From positions 139,666,682 to 139,730,681 of the forward strand of contig CM054062.1 in the NCBI GenBank assembly GCA_028641055.1: a stretch of DNA of 64,000 nucleotides. Direction: 5' to 3'. A program made the position numbers and the translations under genes. Shown here piece after piece: positions 20,679-31,729 of the stretch (positions are counted from its first letter, which is position 1; each line of letters begins with the position of its first letter). This DNA comes from Alopecurus myosuroides. Lineage: Eukaryota > Streptophyta > Magnoliopsida > Poales > Poaceae. The notes beneath the pieces are model-generated. The model was not told the DNA's origin. It saw only the letters and a list, made by a program, of their open reading frames with translations, and searched no databases.

Positions 20679-20823
20679 AGTAAGAAAACTTATTTCTCAG
20701 CCCATATGGCATTCCTAAACTCATTGCATATACTTGTTTCATATTTGAATTTGCTACGTTGTTGCATATACTTGTTGCATATATGATTTGGCTACTGGTG
20801 TATATTTTGTCTTGTCCAAATAG

Positions 20824-21081
20824 ATGACGTTCTATGTCGTGTACTGGGGACATGTTCCCGGAGTCTACGACGACTGGGAGGCTTGCCGGAGACAAGTGCA
20901 CCGGTTCAGCGGCAATAGCTACAAGGGGTACACCACTATGGCGGAGGCACAAGCTCGATATGCGAGCTATCTAGCGGGAGAGACATATCTAGCGGGCGAG
21001 AGGAGAAGGAAGCGGATGAAGACCATCTTCATCACGATGATGCTCATCGTTTCCGCGTTTCTATTCTATCTTCCAGTTTAG
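20824..21081 (+). CDS. Viroplasmin/RNase H1 N-terminal-like mini-protein with C-terminal membrane segment
   Basis: 85 residues, uninterrupted. Residues 1-45 match the RNase H1 N-terminal (caulimovirus viroplasmin-like) fold: FYVVYWGHVPGVYDDWEACR, then FSGNSYKGYTTMAEAQ. This small fold is known to bind RNA-DNA hybrids or dsRNA. A basic patch RRRKRMK precedes a hydrophobic C-terminal segment TIFITMMLIVSAFLFYLPV of about 19 residues, a possible tail anchor. A good acceptor (CCAAATAG) lies right before the ATG, so it could instead be the last exon of the preceding CACTA ORF. No RNase H catalytic domain follows. Confidence 0.7.
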   Translation: MTFYVVYWGHVPGVYDDWEACRRQVHRFSGNSYKGYTTMAEAQARYASYLAGETYLAGERRRKRMKTIFITMMLIVSAFLFYLPV

Positions 21082-21289
21082 ATCGATCTCAATGTCTCCT
21101 TAGCTAGATATCTTCCGAAACTTTGTATCCATCACTTTGTATTCCATCATCGATGTCTTAGCTACTTGTTTTGTCTATGCCTTCAGTTCGATACTTTGTA
21201 TTCGTGTTTGAGACTTTTTATATTCGTGTGTGATATATATGAGTATTAGCTACTTGTTTTGTGTCGTATAAATTCTGTTTTCGCGCTGG

Positions 21290-21526
21290 GTGGACCTATC
21301 ATCGGCGCGGTGTGTGTGCCGGGGCTAACCCAGCCATACCCCCGGCGCGTTGGGCAGACGCGCCGGCGCTAAACTTATCCCCGGCGCTAAGAGTTTTACC
21401 CCCGGCGCGTCGGTCAGGGGCGCCGGCGGTAGGTTTTTACCACCGGCGTGGTCATCGCCGGCGCGCGCCAAGGCGCCGACGGTAAGCAAAACTAGAGCGC
21501 CGGCGGTAGGGGTTTCCCTAGTAGTG
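21290..21526 (+). repeat. CACTA 3' subterminal repeats and terminus
   Basis: Repeated CCCCGGCGCG...CGCGCCGGCGCTAA units end in GCGCCGGCGGTAGGGGTTTC and CCTAGTAGTG. The latter is the CACTA terminal inverted repeat in reverse. The following TTC would be one half of the 3-bp target duplication. Confidence 0.88.
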
Positions 21527-21543
21527 TTCCGTTATTGACTCGC

Positions 21544-22690
21544 TGATACTTCATAAATATATCCTTAATTTCTAATGTTCCATGTTGATTTAATATTGTT
21601 TCCTACATGTTTTCTATACACTTTGTCATTTTTATCGATTTTTTCGGGCTAACCTATTGACAAGATGCCACAGAGCCAATTCCCTATTTTCTGCTGTTTT
21701 TAGTTTCAGAAAAGTTGTTGTAGAAATATTATCGGAATTGGAAAATTCAAAGTCCGGAGGTCCTAGAATTCCTGAAGGTTCCACGGAGTCCCGAAGAGGC
21801 CCGGAGGGGGGCCACAGGGGGGACACACCATAGGGCGGCGCGCCCCCTGGCCGCGCCATGGGGTGGTGTGGGGCCCCTAGGTATCGACTGCCTTTTCCCT
21901 TTCGCCTATTTATATCTCCTGATACGTCAAACCTAAAAATATACCACTTCGTCACGAGAAACACCGAGGCCGTCTTCATCGTCATCCCGAGTTCGGGAGG
22001 GTTCTGGAGCTCTCCCCGGCACCCTGCCGGGAGGGGAATTTATCACCGGAGGGGTCTACACCACCATGCCCTCCTCCGAAGTGATGCGTGAGTAGTTCAT
22101 CCCTGGACTATTGGTCCATAGCAGTAGCTAGATGGTTGTCTTCTCCACTTTGTACCTCATGTTTAGATCTCGTGAGCTTCCTCACATGATCGAGATAATC
22201 TTTATGTAATGCTACATGTTGTGTTTGCTGGGATCTGATGAATGTTGAATGCTATGTCTTCTGATTATCAATCTATCATGTTATCTTCATTCTTATGTTA
22301 TTTATGATCTTGCATTCTCTCCTTTATTAGTAGATGCTCTAGACAAGTAGATGCTAGTAACTCCAAGAGGGAGTATTTATGCTCGATAGTGGGTGCATGC
22401 CTCCTTTGCATCTGTGATCGAGTGACAGAAACGTGACGGATGAAGGATATGCTGTTGCCATTAGGGAGAAAACAACGGAGTTTGCTAAGTTTACATTGTT
22501 TACATTACACACTTTTTCTTACTACGATAATCTGTTGCTTGCAACTTAATACCCAACGTTTGTTTGGATGATATTCGGAGGGTGGATTATTAGACATAGA
22601 TGCAGTTGGATGACGATCTATGTATTTTGTTGTAATGCCCGCATGAATCACATAGTGATCTTTATGTCTTGCATATGCACAAAGATCATG
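21544..22690 (+). repeat. Athila-type LTR, forward copy, degenerate
   Basis: Starts TGATACTTC and follows the Pooideae Athila LTR pattern: AACCTATTGACAAGATGCC, a GC-rich block near 21800-21880, GGCACCCTGCCGGGAGGGG, GTGATGCGTGAGTAGTTCA and CCAAGAGGGAGTATTTATGC. It stops without a normal LTR end and runs into an inverted copy. Confidence 0.7.
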
Positions 22691-22699
22691 TGAGGAAGC

Positions 22700-23402
22700 T
22701 CACGAGATCATGTATTTTGTTGTAATGCCCGCATGAATCACATAGTGATCTCGATCATGTGAGGAAGCTCACGAGATCTAAACATGAGGTACAAAGTGGA
22801 GAAGACAACCATCTAGCTACTGCTATGGACCCGTAGTCCAAGGATGAACTACTCACGCATCACTCCGGAGGCGGGCATGGTGATGAAGAGTCCTCCGGTG
22901 ATGATCTCCTCTCCGACAGGGTGCCGGGAGACAACTTTAGAACCCCCTGATCTAGGGTTGACGACGACGGCGGCTACGGAACTTTTCAGGGATATTTGAT
23001 CAGGTGTCTAGGGTTTTCCATCTGGGGGGAATAAATAGGCGAAAGGGCAATGGCGGTGGAGCTCTGGGGGCCCCACACCACCCCGTGGCGCAGCCAATGG
23101 GGGGGGCGCCACCCCATGGTGTGGGCCCCCTGGTGCCTGTCTTCGAATCCTCCTCGGTCTTCTGGATGCTTCCGGGGAAATAGGAACTTCGGGATTTGTG
23201 GGGTCCAATTCCGAGAATATTTCCAGAACAATTTTTTTGAAATAAAAACAGCAGAAAACAAGGAACTGGCACTTGGCATCTTGGTAATAGGTTAGTCCCG
23301 GAAAACGTTTAGAAATGCTATAAAGAAGGGAGAAAACATGTAGCAATTGGCATAATATTATAATGGAGCATCAGAAATTATAGATACGTTGGAGACGTAT
23401 CA
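22700..23402 (-). repeat. Athila-type LTR, inverted copy, truncated
   Basis: The right edge GGAGACGTATCA at 23402 is the reverse complement of the LTR start TGATACGTCTCC. Going left it shows the same landmarks as the forward copy (GTGATGCGTGAGTAGTTCA in reverse near 22840). It lacks the LTR 3' half. Its 23402 edge abuts pol sequence of the next element. Confidence 0.75.
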
Positions 23403-23408
23403 CTCAAC

Positions 23409-24681
23409 AAAGAAGAAAATTCTTCTATGATTTGAGGCATTATTTTTGGGATGACCCACATTTATATAATGAAGGAGTAGATGGTATTATGAGAAGATGT
23501 GTTCCAGATCATGAACAACGTGAAATATTGAAGAAGTGCCATGGTAGTGCTTATGGAGGACATCACGCTGGAGATAGAACCGCACAGAAGGTTCTACAAT
23601 CAGGCTTCTATTTGCTTACTCTCTTTAAAGATGCATGTAAATTTATTTTATCTTTTGATGAATGTCAAAGAGTTGGTAATATTTCTAGACGTAATGAAAT
23701 GCTTATGAGTTATTCTCTTTTTATTGAACCTTTTGATTGTTGGGGATTTGACCTTATGGGTCCTTTTCCTCCTTCGAATAGTTACACTCACATTCTTGTT
23801 GATGTTGATTATGTTACTAAGTTGGTAGAAGCTATGCCTACAAAAGTGCTGATGGTGAGACCTCTTTAAAAATGCTTAAAGATGTTATTTTTACTTGGTT
23901 TGGTGTGCCTAGATATCTTATGACTGATGGAGGTTCTCATTTTATCCATGGAGGTTTTAGAAAAACCCTTGCTAAATATGATGTTAATCATAGAATTGCC
24001 TCAGCTTATCATCCTCAGACCAGTGGGCAAGTAGAATTATCAAATAGAGAAATTAAATGTATCTTGCAAAAGACTGTTAATAAATCTAGGAAGAATTGGC
24101 ATGATAAGTTGAATGATTCCTTATGGGCTTATAGAACTGCTTATAAAAATCCTATGAGTATGTCTCCTGACAAAATGGTTTATGGAAAAGCTTGTCACTT
24201 GCCTTTATAATTAGAACACAAAGCTTGTTAGGCAGTGAAAGAACTTAACAAAGATTTTAAACTTGCTGGTAAGAAAATAATGCTTGATTTGAATCATTTA
24301 GATGAATGGAGATGTGAAGCTTATGAAAATGCCAAGCTCTTCAAAGAGAAAGTTAAACAATGGCATGATAAAAGAATCCTTAAAAGAGAGTTTCATGTTG
24401 GTGAGAAAGTTCTATTGTATCAGTCTCGTCTCAGATTTTTTGCAGGAAAATTACTCTCCAGATGGGAAGGACCTTATATTATTGAAGAAGTGTATCGTTC
24501 GGGTGCAATCAAAATTGCTTCCCTCAAAGATAACACTACACAAGTGTTAAATGGTAAAAGACCCAAACATTATATTTCTAGGGATTCCTATGATGAAGAT
24601 GTTGATGTTATTCAAGTAATGACTCAGGAGAAGTTCATTAGAGGGAAGATTCCAGAATCTACAGAGTCTGTTTTGGAATAG
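23409..24681 (+). pseudogene. Athila integrase region of Pol, damaged
   Basis: Covers the zinc-binding part, the catalytic core and the C-terminal domain. Catalytic acidic residues are still readable: Asp in WGFDLMGPF, Asp in LMTDGGSHF, Glu in [11 protein letters not shown]. The GPY-type module reads LSRWEGPYIIEEVYRSG. Breaks: a shift near 23855 in an A run, a TAA at 24208-24210 and a TAG at 24229-24231. One zinc-binding Cys is also lost (SFDECQR where SCDECQR is usual). Enzyme function is therefore excluded. The stop is at about 24679-24681. Confidence 0.88.
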
Positions 24682-27308
24682 GTAACAATTCTGCTAAGAA
24701 AAAATTCGCGGAATACCTTCCAAGTTATAACTTATTGATTTTTGGAAAATATGAAAAATACTGAGCAGAAGAGGAGCCGGAGAAGGTGCCCGGAGGCACC
24801 ACACCACCCAGGGGCGCGGGCCCACCCCTGGTCGTGCCACCCTATGGTGTGGGCGCCCCGGAGCCCCTCTCTGACTCGTTTTCGGCCTGGACTTTCCTTT
24901 CGTTACACATATTTTTGCTATATAACCCCCAGGACCCCCAATGTCCGTATATTGTTTTCTCGTCGCGTTTCTATTTCGGGTTGTTTCTGCCAGGATGTGT
25001 TTTTAGTTTTAGAAGCATCATGTTCTCCGCCAACAACAACAAGGGGAAGGGACCGAAGTAAGATGATCTCCAAGACCAGAAGCTGGAGGAGGAGATCGAG
25101 AGTGGAGTTGAAGGAGATGTAGAAGAAAAACCACGAGTGCGTCCACACGCCACCATCACACGCATTGTAGTGATTGCAAAACCTTCCAAGCAAACGACAA
25201 GGATGAGCACCGGAGGGAAGGCCCGACGTCACTGCTTAGCTTCAAGGACACCACTTTCAGGCATAAAGAAACCTTTTCGTATTTTAATTCATGAGTATCA
25301 ATCTAGGAAGGTACCCTAGGAAAAGTTGCCTTCTTGTTGGGATATGGATCATTCTAACCGTGCAAATAGAGAAAGCTCTCAACCTAAGTAAGTGTGGGGG
25401 AAAAATCTTGATGGCTGGAATTTACCGTCTGACAAGCATGCAAACTGTATTAATCAAAATACGGAGATGATGCATATGCTTATGTTCGCAATTGAACATC
25501 TGAAGAAATCAATTGATAGGCTCATCGAGATGGATTCACCACCACCACCAAAGAATTGATTCGTCATTGGTATTGACATCCCCTTGGCTTGTTCCAAGCT
25601 TGGGGGAGTGCCACGGTATCACACCTTTATCTTACACCCTTTTTACCTTTTAGTAGAGTCATATCTTGAGTAGAGAAAATATCATATAGGATGGTTTGCA
25701 GTATGGAAGTATCACTCCTTAGTTGGTTATCATTGTATCCCTTAGTTTGAGTTGCCATAATGAAATAGCAATGAGAAGTTTCATCATCTACGTTTTCTAC
25801 TTTATTTTAGTTTGCATTTTTTGTTATATGGTTGATTCTTGTTATTAGTATTGGTATCAATGTTGGAGCTTCAAGTTAATCTAGTTGGTTTGGACAAACT
25901 TAGCATTGGTCAGTAGCAACAATTCGTTGATACTTAAGTAGAAAAGAGGGAGTTGCATGTAGATATATTATTCCACGATCTTTCTTTCTTCTTAGCTCAT
26001 AACCTTAGTATTCTCAAATAAGTTTGTTTGTACTTTCAAGGAAGATTGCATGATTGGCTTTATCATATATGTTTATGTTTGTTTTACTTCAATTCTTAAG
26101 CTTGCTACCCAATCTTGCTAGCCAAAAACCTGTACTGAGAGGGAATGCTTCTCGTGCATCCAAACCTTGAGCCCAAAACCTTTCCATTTGTGTCCACCAT
26201 ACCAACCTATATGTGGTATTTCACCGCCACTCCAAGTAAATTTCTTGTGTGCTACATTTAAACCTTCAAAATTATACATGTTTTGTGCCCCTGTTTTAAC
26301 TCATGAGGACGTAAATAGAGAATCTTTATCTCACCTGTTGATTGGATTTCACACCCTGGACTAGTGGCTTCATCCGCTTATCCAAATGCTACAAGAGCTG
26401 GCAGCGGGGTTCCCAGCCCCAAATAATAATACAAATTCTCTTCACTATTTTTGCCCCTGATTTACCAGTCATAGAATAATTGTGTAAACAAAAGAGAAAG
26501 AGGGATGATCTTCTATACCAGTTGCGTCCTTCAATGGGAGCCGCTCTTGTGAAGTCTAGTTGGCTTGTGACGTACTATATTTTTTGTTTTCTATTCGTTG
26601 ATATAAACATACACCTCTCAAAATTAGACAATCCTCCATGGTTTGTGATTGTTGGCAGGTACCCGAGGATTCGGTTAGCCATGGTTTGTGTAAGAAAGGT
26701 TGGGAGGAGTGTCAACCATTTTATACCTCTGTTTTACAATATAAAATCTCTAGCACAAGAGTGATCCATGCTTCCCTCTGCGAAGGGCCCATCTTTTACC
26801 TTTATGTTGAGTCGGTAAACCTACTTCTTTCTGTCTTAAGCAAGCATTTGAGTTGTTGTGATTCATCTAGCTATATGTTGATTTGCTCAATTATGTTCCT
26901 TATTCTTCCTTGTTTGTACAAATGTTTTTATCTGTTTGAATACCACTTTGAAAGTTTCCAATGTCTGCAAAGAGACCGTTATAATTGAGCATGATAAACT
27001 CTGCAATATAAGCTCTAGTATAAAGACTCTAATCTAAAGATAAGTACACTGCTAATTGTTCTCTGACCAAGAACAAAGTTTGCCTTTACCAATTTTGATT
27101 TACTTTTTGCACCTTTATTGTTCCTCTTCTTGTTTCAAGCTTGATTATATGAGTGGAAGTTGCTGCTTAAAATGATTTTTTTTCTGTGTTAGATCTGATG
27201 CCTTTTGTCCGTATTTTATTTATCGACACCTCACTCTATAAACCTGTGGTCATGTTTACTGAGTTCAGTTTCGCTTGGGAACAAGTGAGGTCTAAGCTTG
27301 GGGGGAGT
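24682..27308 (+). other. Athila 3' region without a working gene
   Basis: 24770-24900 is a GC-rich block like those in Athila LTRs. 25021-25556 has short broken coding-like pieces (MFSANNNKGKGPK, then a basic segment) where some Athila elements carry a third ORF; no envelope-type features are visible. 25570-27293 is AT-rich UTR, and its landmarks (CCCGAGGATTCGGTTAGCCA at about 26660) recur inverted in the element at 34419-55478. It ends with the PPT AAGCTTGGGGGGAGT. Confidence 0.6.
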
Positions 27309-28812
27309 TCATACGTCTATTTTGCATCATTGTTTTATATTGTTATTTTATTTTATTCATCGATATATTTCATGTTATGATGCACCACTTATGTTATTTT
27401 ATCTTATTTTGCATGTTTCATAATTTTTGGAGAATAAACACCGGAACCAGAAATCTGATGGAAAAAGCATCATCGAGATACCCTATTTCAGAAGTTCAGA
27501 AGAAGAAGGGGGACACTGGAGATGTTTTAGAAGTTCATAGGAGGAGGCTATCCAGAAGGGGAGCCAGAGGGGGCCCACCAGGGGCCCACACCATGAGGTG
27601 GCGCGCCCCCCCTTGGCCGCGCCGCCAGGTGGTGTGGCCACCCTGGCCCACCTCTGGTCGATCCCTCTCGCGTACTTGACCCCCAGGGAACCCTAAGCCC
27701 CGAACTATCATCGAAGAATTATTCCTCCGCCGCATCGGGGTGGAAAACACCAGAGCGAGAAAAGCTCTTCGATAGGGAGAAATCCGTCGGGGAATTCCTC
27801 TCCAGAGAGGGGAAATCATCGCCATTGTCATCGTCATCGTCATCGCTTCGGGCATCATCAAGATCGTCATCGTCATCATCATCACCACCAACACCATCAC
27901 CCTCATCATCCACCTTCATCCTGTTGTAACAATTAGGGGTCTATATCGTTGTTTTACATTAGATCTCTCTCCCGGTGTGGATTACTTGTTAGTAGTTGAT
28001 TCTTGTGAGATTTATCGGTGTTAGCACTTTATGACAAGATTGTTATTATCCGTTATAATGTTATATGACCTCTCATTATGATCCATATGATGTCTTGTGA
28101 GTAGTTCGTTTAGTTCTTGAGGACATGGGAGAAGTCATTATGTTAGTCGTGAAGTTATGTTGAAGTAATATCTCTTGGTTCGGTATTTAAGTTGTGGTGC
28201 TATTATTCTAGTGGTGTCATGTGAACATCGACTACATGATACTTCACCTTTATGGGCCTAGGAGGATGCATTGTGTATTTGGCTACTAATTGTGGGGTTG
28301 CCGGAGTGACAAAAACCTAAACCCCCGTTAGGAAACCAATGCACGAGGGAGCGTAGAATCCCGGAATTTTAAGGTTGTGGTTAGATTTATCTTAATTACT
28401 TTCTTGTATTTGCGGATGCTTACGAGGGGTATAATCACAAGTATGTATTAGTCCTAGTTGGGCGGTGCATTAGCATAGGTTCACGCACACAACACTTCAC
28501 GAACCAATGGATATTAATCAAATGTAACGAAGCGAAAGCACTTGACGAATTTCCCATGTGTCCTTGAGAACGTTTGGTAGTCATAAGTAATACAACCGGC
28601 TTGTCCTTTGCTCTCAAAAGGATTGGGCCACTCGCTGCAAGCACTTTATTTACTCGCACTTTATTTATCTGCTATATCAAAAACCTGTTTGCTAATGTTT
28701 ACAGTGAATCCTCTATCCAACTTGCTTGTCAACATCTTTTGCTCCTCGTTGGATTCGACACTCTTATTTATCAAAAGTACTAGGATACACCCCCTATAAT
28801 TGGGGGTCATCA
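27309..28812 (+). repeat. 3' LTR of the truncated Athila element
   Basis: Starts T(C)ATACGTCTATTTTGCATC directly after the purine tract and ends CCCTATAATTGGGGGTCATCA. The first dinucleotide is TC, a change from TG. It contains an imperfect CATCGT/CATCAT tract (27828-27920). Confidence 0.75.
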
Positions 28813-28819
28813 GGGACGC

Positions 28820-29510
28820 AACAAACGCCCAGATCAAGGAGTTGGAGGACACCGTGTCATCTCTGATCTAGCGTTCTTCGGAGCTCCAGCGATCCTTGAA
28901 GGATGGGACTCGCCATAGGAGGCCGCAACCCAAGAAGCTCAGGAGTCGCTCTCTAAGAAGAAACTTCAGGCTGCCGGATCCCGTCTGGAAAAGAACCGCC
29001 AAAAACTCTAGATCACTCAAGAGGCTTCAAGGGAGGTGGAGGCCGTCAACGCAAGTTCAGCAGCTGAAATCCAAGGTGCTTCAGCATGCCGATGTGGCAA
29101 GCACCTTGCGCCAAGTTGCCGACGACATCCGGGAAGCCCTCATCAAGCTAGGCCTGTCCCCTCCTGTGCCCAGAGGGGACGGGATGGGACCTATGTTGGA
29201 GTTCTTTGTCAAAACTGCAAGGAAGCTTCACCTTCTTTCTAAGTTGGTGGAGGGTAGTCTTCGCGAAGCAGTTCGCCTCCTCGGTGGGCTCAGTGATCCT
29301 CCTATGAGTTGCCCTGCTGGGTTTGGCGTTTCCCTTCGACCGCCTTCTTCACCCGTACGAAGAGGGAGATGACGAAGACGGGGCCTGTGAAGCTGGCCGC
29401 TGCTTCCGCCGTCCAATGGCTGAAGGATCACCTGCATCGTTTTTAGTCCTTCCCCAGTACCTGCACTATAAGGGACATACCCGCCCAGACATCATTTATT
29501 TGAGTTAAAT
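28820..29510 (+). pseudogene. Relic of a Tat antisense gene (coiled-coil part)
   Basis: Frames read NAQIKELEDTVSSLI, then SSELQRSLKDGTRH, and later LRQVADDIREALIKLGLSPP with GPMLEFFVKTARKLHLLSKL. This is the helical, coiled-coil C-terminal style of the antisense gene at 824-5993. Several stops and shifts (for example TAG near 28868) break it. No Transposase_28 domain is found. Assignment is by style and context only. Confidence 0.4.
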
Positions 29511-31019
29511 CCCAGACTTTTTCATAAGGATTCTACCATATGGACTCGTAATTTTCCCAGAGTGCCCGGAGTGTAGGGTCGGACACTCCCGTATGTCTAT
29601 TGCTCTACGTCTTTGGGGACCAGTCGAGCGTGCGCGCATACTAGACCCAGCCGTGATAGACCGGATCCAGAGCACCGTCGCGTAGGGTGTGTTGCCGGTC
29701 GGGGGTCGCTCTGATATCAGGTGGTGGGTTCCACGCGCGGATCCCCCAAGTCGCATCGGGGTGAACCACGAGAACCTCCCACTCCGTCAACCGCCCACTC
29801 AACGCTTGAGCCAAAGGGTTAAGTCTTGGCACGACACACACGAGGACTTTGGCAAATGCAAAGGAAAAGGCTTCAGAGATACTTATCTTTCTGGATCTTG
29901 CTCTGGCTTTCCACCGGGAGCGGGCCTCTACGGACAGATGCCTACCCACGCTTTGCACTATCCATGGGCGTGGTACCATGCTTCTTCTTTCACCCGCTGG
30001 GGAGAGAGAGCTGGACACCCATCTTGTGGAATCAGAGGGACGAGTGTATCTTTCTCTTTCTCTTGGCCTCGATCGCCTTAACAGGGAGATCCCTCGCCCT
30101 TTGTGCGATCGAGGTGTTTCACTCAAGCGATCTTAGCCAACGACTCGTCCCCTGTCCTAGGCGTTCTCTCTCTCCCCCACACGGCCTGAAACGAAGGTAG
30201 CACAACACCCTAACCCGGGAAGCGCAGCAGGCTATCTCGGTACTTCCTTTCTGCCCGGGCTACACTAGCCCACTATCTGTTCTACTCGGATGAGGCAAAC
30301 ACCGGGGTCCCCGCTAGCTTGCGCCTTTTTCCGCTTTACCGGTAAACTTCCTGGTATCCTCTCGGCGCGGGTCCGGCGAGCGCACTCGCCTGCACCGGCT
30401 TTTTGGCGAGAGGCGCCGCCATGCCGCCCGTCAGGCGGCAGCATGCCGCCCCTCATACGTTGGATCTTCTGAGTCATCGAGGGCATGGTACAAAGGTTTT
30501 CAATGTTGTTCCGCCGCCAATGCCCAGTTGCTTGCGGGAGTGCACGACAAAGTTGTATAGCGACTCCGCCAGGCTCTGCCTCACTTTGAGTAGTCGTCGT
30601 GACTGGACGTGCCCGCTTTTTCCAAGCCGTCTCGATTGTCGATGGTTGGGGGTGGCTTCAAGCGCGCGCAGTGCTCAGGATGGCCTTGTTGCGGCAATGT
30701 TGCGCGTACCCAGCCGTGGCGGTCAGACTGGTCAGCCATGCCCGGGTACACGGGTCTTCTGCTGCCAGTCACGAGGGGTTCTTCAAAAGGAGGTGCAACA
30801 CTGCCAATGTGATTCCTTCGCCAAGATCTATGGCGATTGGACTCGGATCGGGCCCTCCGGTAGCCCAAAAAACTCTGCCTAGTCCGGACGCACATCGCAT
30901 TCCCGGACAAGAGGAGCCGGCATCCGAAGAGGACGAGCACAGCTCGGCCTCCCGCGGAGGAGGCGCCATGACTTCGATGTAGCACCGCTCCAGAAAGGCT
31001 GCTGATCGCAGGAGAGCGT
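29511..31019. other. Unassigned middle of the Tat relic
   Basis: Long open frames occur on both strands because the stretch is GC-rich, but none shows a recognisable domain. 30860-30990 read on the minus strand gives MAPPPREAELCSSSSDAGSS, reminiscent of the start of gypsy accessory proteins. I cannot support a gene. Confidence 0.3.
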
Positions 31020-31729
31020 GCACCCCTACCTTGTGTGCCATATGTCGCGTGTCAAAACACGGACACCAGGAGTGACCGACGTCCATCTCCCTGATTTGTT
31101 CGGAAGTGGGATGCGGGCAATCCTGGTCATGCCAACCGTGACCGCTCTAAGGAGAGGTGGGATGAAATGTACTCCACGGGACACGGATTTTTACCCAGGT
31201 TCAGACCATCGCGAGATGGATCCCTATGTCTTGCATGTCTGATCTCGAATTATATGTTGGTATGGGTGGTTACATTGGTGGTACTAGATTTATGGATCTC
31301 AGGTCGGCTCCCTACCCCAGGGCATCTCTTCTTTCCCTCCTCCCACCTCCTTCGGCTGCCCTCTTGCTCTCTCTCCTTAGGTTACCTGCAGATATTCCTC
31401 CTCTCCTCTTTTTCAACTGTCGCGCCTCCTCTGCAGTCTTGTCGCATGCCTTCCACTTGTCCGTTGTGGCGGGATACATGTCGGGGGTGTGGTGGAATGA
31501 GGAGAGCGCAACACTCCCCCTCCCATGCGTTGTCAAGGAAATGCCACGGGGCGTCGTCCATGTCCAGGGTGGTGGGCCCAATACTGCAGGTGGACTCCTC
31601 CTCCGGCGAGAGCCCAGTGCCCCCCCGATACTTCGCCGAATTCTTCCCGGTGTTCACCCGTCTTCGTTGCATGGTCGGTCTCCTACGTACCAGGAGTGGG
31701 TACCCCCTCTACTGGGGTACCGACACCAA
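31020..31729 (-). repeat. Probable Tat-type LTR, reversed
   Basis: The reverse complement starts TGTCGGTACCCCAGTAGAGG and carries an AACCTGGGTAAAAATCCGTG motif common in grass gypsy LTRs. The left edge is approximate. No pair or TSD is found. Confidence 0.45.

Larger units (their letters stand above)
16827..21526 (+). mobile_element. CACTA transposon 2, 3' part with accessory ORFs
   Basis: It carries the multi-exon second ORF of grass CACTA elements, a viroplasmin-like mini-gene and GC-rich subterminal repeats, and ends in CCCTAGTAGTG, the reverse complement of CACTACTAGGG. No TNP2 and no 5' terminus are found to its left, so the 5' edge given is only the start of coding. It may be a separate truncated copy or the partner half of CACTA 1, rearranged. 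Both blocks of subterminal repeats read in the same direction, which favours two copies. Confidence 0.7.
23403..28812 (+). mobile_element. Athila-type gypsy element, 5'-truncated
   Basis: Begins inside the integrase region, continues through a long 3' untranslated part and ends with a 1.5-kb LTR (27309-28812). The 5' LTR, gag, protease and reverse transcriptase are missing; the inverted LTR at 22700-23402 takes their place. Orientation is fixed by the integrase frame and by the AAGCTTGGGGGGAGT purine tract at 27294-27308. Confidence 0.8.
28813..31729 (-). mobile_element. Decayed Tat-type gypsy relic, reverse orientation
   Basis: A + strand coiled-coil ORF at the left corresponds to the antisense gene of Tat elements, so the parent element is on the minus strand. 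At the right, GGTACCGACA at about 31720-31729 mirrors a TGTCGG LTR start, and the matching LTR body lies to its left. The middle is unreadable. The left end is cut by the Athila LTR. Confidence 0.4.

Noticed and set aside
24770..25560. Possible envelope-like third ORF of Athila
   Set aside because: Only short broken frames; no signal peptide, membrane segment or cysteine pattern is visible.
27535..27919. Met/Asp-rich frames on the minus strand
   Set aside because: They come from the CATCGT/CATCAT simple repeat inside an LTR.
29641..30200. Overlapping long frames on both strands
   Set aside because: GC-rich decayed repeat; no domain, codon pattern or splice site supports any of them.
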